A stretch of DNA of 64,000 nt from Flavobacterium humidisoli (GTDB lineage Bacteria; Bacteroidota; Bacteroidia; Flavobacteriales; Flavobacteriaceae), in contig NZ_CP096829.1 of NCBI RefSeq assembly GCF_023272795.1, forward strand, positions 5,394,001 through 5,458,000, given 5' to 3'. This document shows, one piece after another, positions 34,385-43,552 of the stretch. A program made the position numbers and the translations under genes. The notes beneath the pieces are model-generated. The model ran no database searches. It saw nothing but the letters and a program-made list of their open reading frames with translations, and was not told the DNA's origin. Each line of letters begins with the position of its first letter. Positions within the stretch are counted from its first letter, which is position 1.

Positions 34385-34765
34385 TCAAATTCTTAATACT
34401 CGTTGAGTAATATAGATAGGATTTGAATGCCCGAAAACAGGCGTAGAAATTTTTAAACGATTGGAATCATTCGCTGCAGACTGATCTGAAAGTGCCCGAT
34501 ACAAAGTGTCTACCAAACTATACGTAGCAGTAAAATACTTGCACGTAAGTAAATCAACATCATCACCTCCTACTAGATCTTCTTCTAGATCAACATCTAC
34601 AGCATCTTCAATTATTGAAGTTCCACGATCTTGATTAGTAAACTTAACTCTATGTTTTTGCAGGTGATGGTGAGTATGAGCACCAAAAGTATTTGCATTC
34701 AAATATTGGCCTCCGCCAAACAGAAGCATATTCATGAATACTAAAAATACTATTAACTTTCTCAT
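34385..34765 (-). CDS. Small secreted protein of unknown function
   Basis: A 126-residue protein with a signal peptide (MRKLIVFLVFMNMLLFGGGQ), a His-rich segment (GAHTHHHLQKH), an acidic stretch (DVDLEEDLVGGDDVDLL) and a C-terminal part SNPIYITQRVLRI. His and Asp clusters hint at metal binding, but I do not recognise the family. It lies 176 nt upstream of the efflux adaptor on the same strand and may share its regulation. Confidence 0.6.
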   Translation of the reverse strand: MRKLIVFLVFMNMLLFGGGQYLNANTFGAHTHHHLQKHRVKFTNQDRGTSIIEDAVDVDLEEDLVGGDDVDLLTCKYFTATYSLVDTLYRALSDQSAANDSNRLKISTPVFGHSNPIYITQRVLRI

Positions 34766-34837
34766 TTCGGTGCGAAAGTAGTAAAAGAATTAAAACAAAA
34801 AAAGAATTTTTAACAAGGTTTAACAGTTCCATAAAAC

Positions 34838-34849
34838 GAAAACGTTTTC
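34838..34849. promoter_or_regulatory. Perfect palindrome GAAAACGTTTTC (LacI-type operator candidate)
   Basis: A 12-bp perfect palindrome with a central CG lies 73 bp upstream of the small secreted protein gene. LacI-family operators often have this shape. A near copy (GAAAACGTTTTA) occurs around 41058. Confidence 0.3.
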
Positions 34850-34934
34850 ATTCTCTGAATATTTATTAATCACTTTACTTCAAAATTAAACCCTTTATTT
34901 ACATCGCTAAAAATCAATAACTTAAACATTACAA

Positions 34935-35342
34935 TTAAGTAATCAAAATTTCCATAATCGTAAATTCTTGTCCTGATTTTACAAAAGATTTAAAAGTATC
35001 TATCATTCCGAACTTCTCATAAAATGATTTTTTATTGGTTCTGGCATTGCACCATACTTTTTCTACACCTTTTTCTTTGGCAAATTCTAGAATATATTTT
35101 AAAAGATGAGATGCAATTCCTTTACCTTGATAATCTTCTAAAGTCGCTAATTTTCTAAACTGCATTTCTTTCTCTTCCATAAAACAAGAGACTATAGAAA
35201 CCAATTTATCTTCTTCAAAAACTCCAAAATGAATTCCTAAATTATCTTCTTCAAGCTTTACAAACTCAAAAGGCTGGTCTGGCCACATTACTTCGTGTCG
35301 TATTTGCCAAGTATCGCTCGCGCTTATTGTTTTAACTTCCAT
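34935..35342 (-). CDS. GNAT-family N-acetyltransferase
   Basis: A 135-residue single-domain acetyltransferase. The acetyl-CoA loop is YQGKGIASHLL (motif A, QxxGxG/A), preceded by the beta4 strand FRKLATLEDY, and followed by VWCNARTNKKSFYEKFGM, the usual motif B. It is short but complete for the family. The substrate is unknown and the neighbours give no hint. Confidence 0.88.
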   Translation of the reverse strand: MEVKTISASDTWQIRHEVMWPDQPFEFVKLEEDNLGIHFGVFEEDKLVSIVSCFMEEKEMQFRKLATLEDYQGKGIASHLLKYILEFAKEKGVEKVWCNARTNKKSFYEKFGMIDTFKSFVKSGQEFTIMEILIT

Positions 35343-35515
35343 TTTAAATATTAAATCTTCTCAAAATTAATTCATTTTGATTAATTGAAAAAAGCAAACG
35401 AGGAATCTTGATATAATTAATTATCAAAACTTTACAGAAAAATAAATCAGACAAATCATTCAATTATAATCTATTATGGTTATTTTTATAGTACCAAAAT
35501 CAAATAAATTCCGTT

Positions 35516-36079
35516 ATGAGAAAATTCCTTTTAGCAGCATTTTTATGTATTTGTGCCAATGGATTTGCACAATTAATACAAATCGGACCACAGTTTTCTA
35601 CTAATATTACTTCTGTCAATGCCAAAAACTTCAGTTCCGATCATACGAATACAGGAATCGGATTTGCCGCATTTGGCCGAGTAAACCTTGCACTTTTTTA
35701 TGCTCAAGGCGAATTCGGATATGGCCAAACTAATTTTAGCGTATACCAAAACGGCGTTGGAGAAACAGAATTTAAACTAGCAGGAACAGATGCTTCATTA
35801 ATTGCAGGATTTAAAATTATTCCGCTTGGAAAACTTGGAAATGTGAGACTTTTTGTGGGATACAACTGGAAAAATTATTCAGACATAAGTACCAGCAATA
35901 ATCTTAATTCTATTGCTATAGAAAAAAACAATCATAGCATTCTTGGAGGTGTCGGAGTTGATGTCTGGAGACTGACTTTTGATGTTAGATATCTTGCAGG
36001 ACTTAGTGATATAGATGCGTCTAGCAGCGAAATTAAAACTGGAGTTACTAATCTCTCCATTGGATTTAAATTTCTATAA
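35516..36079 (+). CDS. Small outer-membrane beta-barrel protein
   Basis: A 187-residue protein with a signal peptide (MRKFLLAAFLCICANGFAQ) followed by alternating amphipathic strands: GIGFAAFGRVNLALFYAQGEFGY, HSILGGVGVDVWRLTFDVRY, and the final strand LSIGFKFL ending in Phe-Leu. This is the pattern of the OMP_b-brl families of about eight strands. The role may be structural or a small pore. It is monocistronic, with a terminator shared with the convergent gene. Confidence 0.85.
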   Translation: MRKFLLAAFLCICANGFAQLIQIGPQFSTNITSVNAKNFSSDHTNTGIGFAAFGRVNLALFYAQGEFGYGQTNFSVYQNGVGETEFKLAGTDASLIAGFKIIPLGKLGNVRLFVGYNWKNYSDISTSNNLNSIAIEKNNHSILGGVGVDVWRLTFDVRYLAGLSDIDASSSEIKTGVTNLSIGFKFL

Positions 36080-36091
36080 AACTCCTAATAA

Positions 36092-36117
36092 AAAAGGGAA
36101 TCGATCGATTCCCTTTT
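36092..36117. terminator. Bidirectional intrinsic terminator
   Basis: The perfect palindrome AAAAGGGAATCGA with TCGATTCCCTTTT lies between two convergent genes. The A and T flanks make it work on both strands. Confidence 0.88.
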
Positions 36118-36128
36118 CTATAATTCAC

Positions 36129-36743
36129 TTACATTTTAACGTAATAATTTTCCTCATTATCCCTTTCTATCTTTTTTATTCCCTCTTCTGTTTTAACAGC
36201 TACATTAACAACATGCAATACGTCTGACTTTTCATTAAGACTACAGTTCCAAACTGTTCCATCAGAAAGAATAATTTCTGAAAATAATGAGACCATGCTT
36301 TTTGCATCATTATAAACTAAATTTTCAGTTCTTACAAGTTTCTTTACTTTTGTTTTTTTGTCAACCTCATAAAATAAGATCTCATTTTCTTTAATTTCGA
36401 CCAATTCGTCAAAAGTAGATTGATTGGCTGTAACTGCTGTTGTCGAGGACCAAATTGGCTGATTTCCTGTTTTTTTCCAAGTTCCAATTGCTTGATTTAA
36501 AATTTCTTTTCTTAAAAGTTCACGTAAGGTGTCTACCTTTTTAGTAGCTTCTTTTCCGATTTCATTTTCAGGTTTAATCTTTGCTGCTAAAGAAAATAAA
36601 TCAATAGCTTTTACAAAATCGGCTTTTTTGTAGTAAGAATTAGCCAATTCATATTTGTTTTTTTGAAATGCAGTCTTTTGATCGTTCTGCGCAAAAAACT
36701 GAAGGCTGCTTAGCAAAACAACCAGAACAAAAGTATTCTTCAT
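36129..36743 (-). CDS. Secreted TPR-like protein of unknown function
   Basis: A 204-residue protein with a signal peptide (MKNTFVLVVLLSSLQFFAQ). A TPR-like helical part follows (ELANSYYKKADFVKAIDLFSLAAKIKP, about 30-60), then a beta-rich domain that starts IGTWKKTGNQPIW and resembles small secreted lipocalin-like domains. It is probably periplasmic. It is single-gene and convergent with the beta-barrel gene. Confidence 0.75.
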   Translation of the reverse strand: MKNTFVLVVLLSSLQFFAQNDQKTAFQKNKYELANSYYKKADFVKAIDLFSLAAKIKPENEIGKEATKKVDTLRELLRKEILNQAIGTWKKTGNQPIWSSTTAVTANQSTFDELVEIKENEILFYEVDKKTKVKKLVRTENLVYNDAKSMVSLFSEIILSDGTVWNCSLNEKSDVLHVVNVAVKTEEGIKKIERDNEENYYVKM

Positions 36744-36904
36744 TAGATTTGGTGGTATTTTTAGTATTGGGCAAACGTAATATTTTTCGGAGAAATATTT
36801 AAACTATTTTCTATAATTTGAATATTTTTAATTATTTTAAACAAAAAACATCACTTTGCCAAAACAAAGTGATGTTTTAATTTATTTACTTAAATTTAAT
36901 TCAA

Positions 36905-38782
36905 TTATTTAACACTTAAGACATTATTCTCTGGTGTTGCATCCATAAAAATCCCACCATCTAGCTCAATTTTTTCGATTTTTTTTGCACTTTTCAAAAT
37001 TATTCTAGCTGTTTTTTGATTTTTCTCCCAAATCGCTGGCGTTTGATGCAAAGTTGTTTTTGACTTGTCAGCGTAAGTAATTACAACATCAAAAGGAATT
37101 GCAAAACCTCCAATGTTTTCTATTGTTATGGTTTTCTTATCGGCAGAAAGACCCTTTACGGCAATATCGATAAAATTGTTAGTAAAGAACCAATTGTTAA
37201 AAAACCAATTTAAATTCTTTCCCGTTGCTGTATTAAATGAATTAAAATAATCCCACGGAATAGGATGTTTTCCGTTCCAAGTATCCATATAAAAATGAAG
37301 CGCTTTTTTGAACAATTCATCTCCTAACATATCTTTTAAAGCCAAATAAGAAAGAGAAGCTTTACCATAAGAATTGTTTCCATACCCTGCACCAGAAACT
37401 TGTGTAGACATTGTTATAATTGGCTGATCTTGTTCTGAAGATCGATCGCTTATATAATGTTTTACTCTAAATTCTTTATAAAACTTATCTGCAGCCTCTT
37501 TACCATGTTCAGCAGTTCCAATTAAATATTCAAAAGTTGTTGCCCAACCTTCGTCCATAAAGGCATAACGCGTTTCATTGATTCCCATATAAAAAGGAAA
37601 ATAAGTATGCGCTACTTCGTGATCTTGTACCAACTGTGCAAAAATAGGATCTCCCATTTCTGAATCGTTACACATCATTGGATATTCCATATCGGCAAAA
37701 CCTTGGAAAGCCGTCATTTTAGAAAATGGATACGGAACTCCTGGCCAATTGTTAGAAAACCAATCTAAAGCATATTGATTGTTTTTTACCGAATTCACAA
37801 AATCGGTTCCTTTAACATTATAAGCCGCCTGAACGCTCGCACGACGATTTGTTTTCTTATCTACTACAACACTACTAGCGTCCCATAAATAATGGTCACT
37901 TAAACCAAAGCAAACATCAGTTATGTTTTTAGCTTCAAATTTCCAGACATTCCAATCGTATTGTTTCGTTACGATTCCGCTTTTCATTTCCTGCTCGTTT
38001 GCAATATGCAGAATTTCATCTGTTGTGTATGATTTTTTTAAGCGTGAAGCAAATTCAGGCTGCAAAACCTCATCTGGATTTAATAAATCTCCAGTTGCAT
38101 ACACCACGTAGTTTTTTGGTGCTTTTACAGAAAAAACATAATCGTTGAAGTCATTGTAAAATTCTTGACGATCTGTATGCGGTAATCTATCCCACCCATT
38201 ATAATCGTCAAAAACTGAAACACGAGGATAACTATACGCTACAAAAAATGTCGTTTCGTCAATCTGGCCTTCTCTGCCGCTTTCTTTAGACAAAGGATAA
38301 TTCCATTGAATATTTATAGTGGTCTTTGAATTTGGTAAAATTGGTTTTTGCAATTTTACAGTTCCAACAGTTCCCCAGTTTTTAGCGTCTTCTTTATACA
38401 CTTCATTTTCTACTTTCAATGAAGCAATCGTTAATCCATCGCTTAAAAAATCGTTACTTACTTCACCTCCTCTTGGAGAAGAAGGCTTATGAAGGTTGTT
38501 TACAAAACGAATAACTAAGTTTCTTAAAGTATCCTTGCTATTGTTTTCGTAAATAATGGTTTCAGTTCCGCTAACCAATCTTGTTTTCGGATCAACTGAA
38601 ATTTCCATATTATATTTTCCACGGTTCTGCCAATAGTTAACGCCTGGTTTTCCGTCTTTAGAACGTGTTCCGTTTTCATAGGCTTTTTTTATATTTCGTG
38701 GCATGTAAAGCTCTTGAGCAATAGTATCTTGGGCAAAAAGAACGAATGCTATTAATGCAAATTGCAAAAATCTCTTTTTCAT
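36905..38782 (-). CDS. Secreted M1-family metallopeptidase
   Basis: A 625-residue zinc aminopeptidase-like protein with a signal peptide (MKKRFLQFALIAFVLFAQ). The zinc site is H388-E389-V-A-H392 and E411, i.e. HExxH-18-E as in M1 gluzincins. The upstream FADMEYPMMCND replaces the GAMEN exopeptidase motif, so strict aminopeptidase activity is not certain. An N-terminal beta domain (about 50-270) and a C-terminal segment are as in other flavobacterial M1 proteins. It should digest peptides in the periplasm or outside. It has no operon partner. Confidence 0.93.
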   Translation of the reverse strand: MKKRFLQFALIAFVLFAQDTIAQELYMPRNIKKAYENGTRSKDGKPGVNYWQNRGKYNMEISVDPKTRLVSGTETIIYENNSKDTLRNLVIRFVNNLHKPSSPRGGEVSNDFLSDGLTIASLKVENEVYKEDAKNWGTVGTVKLQKPILPNSKTTINIQWNYPLSKESGREGQIDETTFFVAYSYPRVSVFDDYNGWDRLPHTDRQEFYNDFNDYVFSVKAPKNYVVYATGDLLNPDEVLQPEFASRLKKSYTTDEILHIANEQEMKSGIVTKQYDWNVWKFEAKNITDVCFGLSDHYLWDASSVVVDKKTNRRASVQAAYNVKGTDFVNSVKNNQYALDWFSNNWPGVPYPFSKMTAFQGFADMEYPMMCNDSEMGDPIFAQLVQDHEVAHTYFPFYMGINETRYAFMDEGWATTFEYLIGTAEHGKEAADKFYKEFRVKHYISDRSSEQDQPIITMSTQVSGAGYGNNSYGKASLSYLALKDMLGDELFKKALHFYMDTWNGKHPIPWDYFNSFNTATGKNLNWFFNNWFFTNNFIDIAVKGLSADKKTITIENIGGFAIPFDVVITYADKSKTTLHQTPAIWEKNQKTARIILKSAKKIEKIELDGGIFMDATPENNVLSVK

Positions 38783-38870
38783 AAATAATTCTTAGGTCTT
38801 TAAATTGTTTGATATATAAGACTGCTGTTTTAAAACAATGTTACAAATTTAATTATTAATTGTTAATGGT

Positions 38871-38928
38871 GAGATGTGAAATGCTAGATGTTAGATGTAA
38901 AAAAACTGCTCTAACATTTTACATTTTA
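38871..38928. repeat. Hairpin of iterated 7-nt words
   Basis: The left arm repeats TAGATGT, the right arm repeats ACATTTT, each with period 7, so the arms can pair in several registers. It is the same kind of element as those in the trp operon gaps, with a different word. Confidence 0.6.
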
Positions 38929-38943
38929 CAAAAAAAAGAAAAA

Positions 38944-38970
38944 CCGTCTATCCCTAAAAGGAATAGACGG
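38944..38970. terminator. Intrinsic terminator
   Basis: CCGTCTAT pairs with ATAGACGG across a short loop, followed on the minus strand by an A/T-rich tract. It lies 3' of the GapN gene (minus strand). Confidence 0.75.
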
Positions 38971-38999
38971 CATCTACAATTAATATATAACCTTGATGA

Positions 39000-40580
39000 C
39001 TACAAAATATAATCCGTATTAATAAAATTCGATTCTTTGCTGTTAAGCAATTCCTGCAGAATCTCATTATTATAATCGATATCTTTTGAAGCTACAAACG
39101 TACGAATTGAGAAAGAACGCAAAGCATCTGGAATACTCAAAGTTCCTACAGCAGAATCTTTTCTTCCTGTGAAAGGAAAAGCATCTGGCCCTCTTTGGCA
39201 AGAACTGTTGAGGTTTACTCTACAAACTAAGTTGACTAAAGCATCAATTAGCGGTGCAAGAGTTTTTATATCTTTACCAAACAAACTTACTTGCTGTCCG
39301 TAATTTGATTCTGCCATATCATTTAAAGGTTCTTTAATGTCTTTAAACGAAAGCACAGGAACAACTGGTCCGAACTGTTCTTCGTGATAAACACGCATTT
39401 CTTTATTTACTGGATATAGAACCGCAGGAAAAATATAATTATCTGTATGTTTTCCTCCTTTTTCATTTAAAACTTTAGCTCCTTTATGAAGAGCGTCATC
39501 AATTAAACCTTGGATATATTTTGGTTTGTCAGTTTCTGGAAGCGGCGTTAGAGCAACTCCCTTTTCCCACGGATTTCCAAAAAGTAAACTGTCTACTTTT
39601 TCAGAAAAACGTTTATTGAATTCTTCAGCAATTGATTCGTGAACATATAACACTTTCAAAGCAGTACAACGTTGTCCGTTAAAAGACAAACTTCCTGTAA
39701 TACATTCTTGAATAGCCAAATCTAAATCGGCATCTGGAAGAATGATTGCTGGATTTTTGGCTTCTAAGCCTAAAATTAAACGCAATCTGTTTTTGTTCGG
39801 ATGCTGATCTTGCAGAGCAATTGCCGATTTACTGTTTCCTATTAAGGCTAAAACGTCGATTTTTCCAGATTTCATAATTGGAGAAGCCACTTCGCGTCCT
39901 CTTCCGTAAACGATATTGATAACACCTTTTGGAAAACTGCTTCTAAATGCTTCCAATAATGGCGAAATACACAAAACACCGTGTTTAGCCGGTTTGAAGA
40001 TTACAGTGTTACCCATAATCAAGGCAGGAATCAACAATGAGAAAGTTTCATTCAACGGATAATTGTAGGGTCCAAGACATAAAACTACTCCAAGAGGCCC
40101 ACGTCGAATCATAGCGTTTACACCTTGCACTTTTTCAAAGTGCGAACTGCGTCCGTTTAATTCTTTGTAGCTGGCAATAGTATCGTAAATATATTCTACT
40201 GTTCTATCAAATTCTTTTTGTGAATCTCCTAATGATTTTCCAATTTCCCACATTAAGTATTTCACTACTTCTTCGCGGGTTTCTTTCATTTGTTTCACAA
40301 ATTTTTCCATGCATTTAATACGATCTACTACTTTCATAGTTGGCCATAAACCTTGTCCCATATCGTATGCATTGGTAGCAGCTTCGACAACTTCTGCTGC
40401 TTCTTTTTCTCCCATAAAAGGAATAGATCCTAATAAAGTCGGCGAATATTTTTCAGTTGAAGAAATAGTAGAAAACACAGGTGTGGTTTGCCCTGTCCAT
40501 TGTTTCAATTCTCCATTTACAAGATAGGTATCTTGATTTATCAGACTATTAATCTGATATTCTTCTGGTATAAAACTCAT
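39000..40580 (-). CDS. gapN: NADP-dependent non-phosphorylating glyceraldehyde-3-phosphate dehydrogenase
   Basis: A 526-residue aldehyde dehydrogenase of the GapN type, which oxidises glyceraldehyde 3-phosphate directly to 3-phosphoglycerate and yields NADPH. The oxyanion Asn is N173 in GPYNYP, the base is E273 in LGLEAKNP and the catalytic thiol is C305 in NGQRCTALK. The sequence NSSCQRGPDAFPFTGRKDSAVG near the C terminus fits the phosphate-substrate subgroup. The family name rests on overall resemblance, since other aldehyde substrates cannot be excluded by motif alone. It is cytosolic and monocistronic. Confidence 0.88.
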   Translation of the reverse strand: MSFIPEEYQINSLINQDTYLVNGELKQWTGQTTPVFSTISSTEKYSPTLLGSIPFMGEKEAAEVVEAATNAYDMGQGLWPTMKVVDRIKCMEKFVKQMKETREEVVKYLMWEIGKSLGDSQKEFDRTVEYIYDTIASYKELNGRSSHFEKVQGVNAMIRRGPLGVVLCLGPYNYPLNETFSLLIPALIMGNTVIFKPAKHGVLCISPLLEAFRSSFPKGVINIVYGRGREVASPIMKSGKIDVLALIGNSKSAIALQDQHPNKNRLRLILGLEAKNPAIILPDADLDLAIQECITGSLSFNGQRCTALKVLYVHESIAEEFNKRFSEKVDSLLFGNPWEKGVALTPLPETDKPKYIQGLIDDALHKGAKVLNEKGGKHTDNYIFPAVLYPVNKEMRVYHEEQFGPVVPVLSFKDIKEPLNDMAESNYGQQVSLFGKDIKTLAPLIDALVNLVCRVNLNSSCQRGPDAFPFTGRKDSAVGTLSIPDALRSFSIRTFVASKDIDYNNEILQELLNSKESNFINTDYIL

Positions 40581-40626
40581 AATTTGGTTTGTTTAATGGT
40601 CTGGTAATTCTATTTTCAAAAGAAAA

Positions 40627-40654
40627 AAGAGGCTTTTTAATTGCCTCTTCTTCT
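40627..40654 (-). terminator. Intrinsic terminator of the rhodanese gene
   Basis: On the minus strand, AAGAGGC pairs with GCCTCTT followed by a T run (40627-40649 stem). It begins 6 nt after the rhodanese stop. Confidence 0.82.
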
Positions 40655-40655
40655 T

Positions 40656-40967
40656 TTATGGTTGTACTGTTTCGCCTTCCCAATCTAGGATTCCTCCAAG
40701 TAGATTGTAGGCGTTTTCGATACCCAACTCGTTCATAATCTGGCATGCTTTTGCGCTTCTAGCCCCAGAACGACAGTATACGTAATAGTTTTTATTTTTG
40801 TCTAATTCTTCAATCTCATAAATAAAAGCCTGCCCTTTATTGATATCAATATTTAGAGCATTCTCAATATAGCCATCATTAAATTCGTCCTCAGTTCTTA
40901 CGTCAAGTATAACTGCATTTTCGTCAGCTTCTAACTGAGCAACCCAATCTTCTTGTGATAAATTCAT
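40656..40967 (-). CDS. Single-domain rhodanese
   Basis: A 103-residue rhodanese (sulfurtransferase). VILDVRTEDEF is the conserved CH2A region and the active-site loop is YCRSGARS, with the sulfur-carrying Cys. There is no signal peptide, so it is cytosolic. It moves sulfane sulfur between persulfides and acceptors. It is divergent from the Crp/Fnr regulator and near a sulfite/sulfur exporter and a persulfide dioxygenase, which places it in a reduced-sulfur detoxification set. Confidence 0.92.
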   Translation of the reverse strand: MNLSQEDWVAQLEADENAVILDVRTEDEFNDGYIENALNIDINKGQAFIYEIEELDKNKNYYVYCRSGARSAKACQIMNELGIENAYNLLGGILDWEGETVQP

Positions 40968-41297
40968 AATAAAATGTGTTTTTGTAAAATTACGACGTTT
41001 CTCTATATAAAAAACGTACCAAATGCGATTTCGATTATTATTCTCAGAAAACGTTTTAGAGAAAGTATTATAATCAGTGAATTACAAATTTAGTTACTAT
41101 TTTTAAAAATTCAGCCTACAAAATCGATAGAAAATAGGATTTTTTCATTTACATAAAATTAATCTTAAATCTAGTTTTATGATAATTATTCCCATTCCAA
41201 ACCCTTATCTTTGCAAACAATCACGTATTTTAATTCGATTTTAACAAAAACTAATTCAAGTTAATCAACATCTTTTGGTTTGAGTTAATTCGAAAAA
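40968..41297. promoter_or_regulatory. Divergent promoter region between rhodanese and Crp/Fnr genes
   Basis: TATCTTTG at 41206-41213 is a consensus -7 box for the regulator gene, giving a leader of about 80 nt. A GAAAACGTTTTA near-palindrome lies around 41058. No exact copy of the GTRAY-N4-GTYAC site is seen here. Confidence 0.55.
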
Positions 41298-41969
41298 ATG
41301 AGCATCTCGATTACGCTCGATGTGACAAAAATCATTAAAACAATGCAACATTCATTAAAAACCATTTTTCCTAATTTCTCCAACGAGCTTATCGCTACAA
41401 TAGAAGAAAATGGAAGTCTTCAAGATTTTAAATCCGGAACCATTTTAATGCGTACTGGGCAATACATCAAGAATACTGTTTTGATCATTAAAGGAAAAAT
41501 CAAAATTTATCGCGAAGGCGAAGACGGTGGAGAGTTTTTAATGTACTACCTGCAGCCCGGACAAGCTTGTGCGATATCAATGATTTGTACAGCAAAAAGC
41601 GAAAAAAGTCAGATTATGGCAAAAGTAGTCGAAGATGTAACCGTGATGATGATTCCGTTGCAATTAATGGACAAATGGATGATGGAACATAGAAGCTGGT
41701 ACGAATTTGTAATTGAAACCTACCGAAGCCGTTTTGAAGAAGTTCTCGAAGTGGTTGACAATATTGCTTTCCGTTCTATGGATGAAAGATTAGAATTCTA
41801 CTTAAAAAGACATTCTGATGCCTGCGGATGTTCTGAAGTAAATTTATCGCATCAGGAAATCGCAACCGAATTAAATACGTCGCGCGAAGTCGTTTCGAGA
41901 TTACTCAAAAAAATGGAACAGCGTGGTCTGGTCAAACTCAACCGAAACCAGATTGAGTTATTGAAATAA
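41298..41969 (+). CDS. Crp/Fnr-family transcription regulator
   Basis: A 223-residue regulator. The cyclic-nucleotide-binding-type beta roll is at about 30-130 (TILMRTGQYIKNTVLIIKGKIKIY), followed by a long dimer helix, and a winged HTH at about 165-220 (HQEIATELNTSREVVSRLLKKMEQRGLV). A CGC motif (HSDACGCSEV, about 172-178) precedes the HTH. ATG at 41343 (MQHSLKTIF) is an alternative start. It lies between sulfur genes, and a palindrome of the Crp/Fnr type is centred about 43 bp upstream of the expected start sites of the TauE and persulfide dioxygenase genes, so it most likely activates both, perhaps on sensing sulfide or persulfide. Confidence 0.9.
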   Translation: MSISITLDVTKIIKTMQHSLKTIFPNFSNELIATIEENGSLQDFKSGTILMRTGQYIKNTVLIIKGKIKIYREGEDGGEFLMYYLQPGQACAISMICTAKSEKSQIMAKVVEDVTVMMIPLQLMDKWMMEHRSWYEFVIETYRSRFEEVLEVVDNIAFRSMDERLEFYLKRHSDACGCSEVNLSHQEIATELNTSREVVSRLLKKMEQRGLVKLNRNQIELLK

Positions 41970-41997
41970 TTTTTTTCTGCCACAAATTTCACCTTCT

Positions 41998-42041
41998 GTG
42001 ATAAATGTTACTGTAAGATTCTAATTTCCGAGGCAACTTTG
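41998..42041 (+). promoter_or_regulatory. Crp/Fnr-type site plus promoter of the TauE gene
   Basis: The palindrome GTGAT-AAAT-GTTAC (41998-42011) lies upstream of a CAACTTTG -7 box that ends at 42041. The centre-to-box-end distance is 36.5 bp, the same as at 47996-48039, a typical class II activation geometry. Confidence 0.6.
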
Positions 42042-42057
42042 CATTAAAACAAATGCA

Positions 42058-42843
42058 ATGGAATATTTAGGATTTTTTGCCTCAATCATAATCGGAATTT
42101 CGCTTGGCCTAATTGGCGGCGGAGGCTCTATTCTCACTATTCCTATTCTAGTTTATTTATTTAAAGTAAATCCAGATCAAGCCACTTCTTATTCTTTATT
42201 TATTGTCGGATTAACCGCTTTATTTGGAAGTTACAGCCATTATAAAATGGGAAATCTAAAACTGAAATCGGCTTTGTACTTTGCTGTTCCTTCAGTTATT
42301 TCGATTCTAATAATCCGTGAAGTGATATTTCCGCAAATTGCATCGACTTTGTTTTCTGTTGCTTCCTATACTGTTTCAAAAGATTTTCTCATTATGATCA
42401 TCTTTTCCATACTAATGATAACGGCTGCAATTTCGATGATTAAAAAAAATCAGCCCGAAATAAAATCAGCAGATACTAATTATTCGCAATTGAGTTTTAT
42501 AGGCTTTTTGGTCGGAATCGTAACGGGATTTCTAGGCGCTGGCGGCGGATTCTTAATTATTCCTGCCCTGCTTTTTTTCGCCAATCTTCCCATGAAACAA
42601 GCCGTTGGAACTTCATTATTAATCATCACTATTAATTCATCAATAGGTTTTGCTGGCGATCTATACATTGGTACACCAATAAATTACACGTTTTTATTAA
42701 GCGTTTCTGCAATGGCCTTAATCGGAATGTTTATTGGAAGCCAGCTTTCTAAAAAAATAGATGGCACAAAATTAAAACCTCTTTTTGGGTGGTTTGTGCT
42801 CGTAATGGGATTTTATATCATTGCCAAGGAAGTTTTATTCTAA
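42058..42843 (+). CDS. TauE/SafE-family sulfite/sulfur-compound exporter
   Basis: A 261-residue inner-membrane protein with about eight segments in two repeats. Each repeat opens with a glycine-rich motif: GISLGLIGGGGSILTIP (about 13-29) and GIVTGFLGAGGGFLIIP (about 152-168). The family exports sulfite, sulfoacetate or thiosulfate-like anions. The Crp/Fnr gene ends 88 bp upstream, and a matching operator lies in between, which supports a role in removing oxidised products of sulfide or persulfide metabolism. Confidence 0.93.
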   Translation: MEYLGFFASIIIGISLGLIGGGGSILTIPILVYLFKVNPDQATSYSLFIVGLTALFGSYSHYKMGNLKLKSALYFAVPSVISILIIREVIFPQIASTLFSVASYTVSKDFLIMIIFSILMITAAISMIKKNQPEIKSADTNYSQLSFIGFLVGIVTGFLGAGGGFLIIPALLFFANLPMKQAVGTSLLIITINSSIGFAGDLYIGTPINYTFLLSVSAMALIGMFIGSQLSKKIDGTKLKPLFGWFVLVMGFYIIAKEVLF

Positions 42844-42883
42844 AAGCAATTTCAACACTTTATTTAGTTTCACTTGTAGAGTA

Positions 42884-42916
42884 ATCTTTGTCAAAGTTTA
42901 AAACTTTGACAAAGAT
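42884..42916. terminator. Perfect 16-bp hairpin terminator between convergent genes
   Basis: ATCTTTGTCAAAGTTT (42884-42899) pairs with 42901-42916, with only one base between the arms; an outer TAGTTTCA/TGAAACTA pair extends it. It can work for both strands. Confidence 0.75.
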
Positions 42917-42929
42917 GAAACTAAAACCT

Positions 42930-43316
42930 TCAAATTTCTCCAAATTTATCTTTATATCTCTCAAGCTCGATTTCAGTTCGATTAAGCAGTTTTTCAAGCA
43001 ATTGAATTTTATCTTCATAAAGCTCCTTTAAAACTGAAGTATTATCGGCATTTATTAAAATACTTCCGTTATTATTTCCTGTTATTTTATTGAAACTGTT
43101 GAAATATTTATCGTAATCAAAACTAATTATATCCTCTACGCTGACATCCAAAATTTTTCCTATTTCAACTAGTTTTTCGTAACTTAGAGAAGTCTTTCCT
43201 TTTTCAATTTTACTATAACCAGCTTGGGTTACACCTAATCTTTCTGCCATGTATTCCTGAGTATAATTTTTTAACTCTCTAATATTTTTAATTTTACTTT
43301 TAATTGTTGTGGCCAT
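42930..43316 (-). CDS. XRE-family transcription regulator
   Basis: A 128-residue DNA-binding protein. The HTH is residues about 12-66: LKNYTQEYMAERLGVTQAGY followed by SKIEKGKTSLSYEKLVEIGK. It ends in a coiled-coil (LYEDKIQLLEKLLNRTEIELERYKDK) that probably mediates dimers. This two-part build is common in flavobacterial chromosomes. Targets are unknown. Confidence 0.9.
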   Translation of the reverse strand: MATTIKSKIKNIRELKNYTQEYMAERLGVTQAGYSKIEKGKTSLSYEKLVEIGKILDVSVEDIISFDYDKYFNSFNKITGNNNGSILINADNTSVLKELYEDKIQLLEKLLNRTEIELERYKDKFGEI

Positions 43317-43552
43317 GTTATTTCTGATTTGTGGTCATGTATAGTCAAAACAGCCAGCCGTTAGGATGTAACGGCACGACTATACTATTATTTTTATTGG
43401 AAAACCTTAAAACTACTTCATAATTAAAGACTTATGTCGCAGCGTTTTGTTAATTTTTTCTTTGTGTAATGATAAAATAACCATACATCAAAGCTGCCAT
43501 TATGAAAATGCAATCATAATGGGAAATGTTGAATACAAACATCTCTGATTTT

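Noticed and set aside
36905..38782. Canonical M1 aminopeptidase N with GAMEN motif
   Set aside because: HExxH-18-E is present, but the exopeptidase motif reads ADMEYP, so only family membership is claimed.
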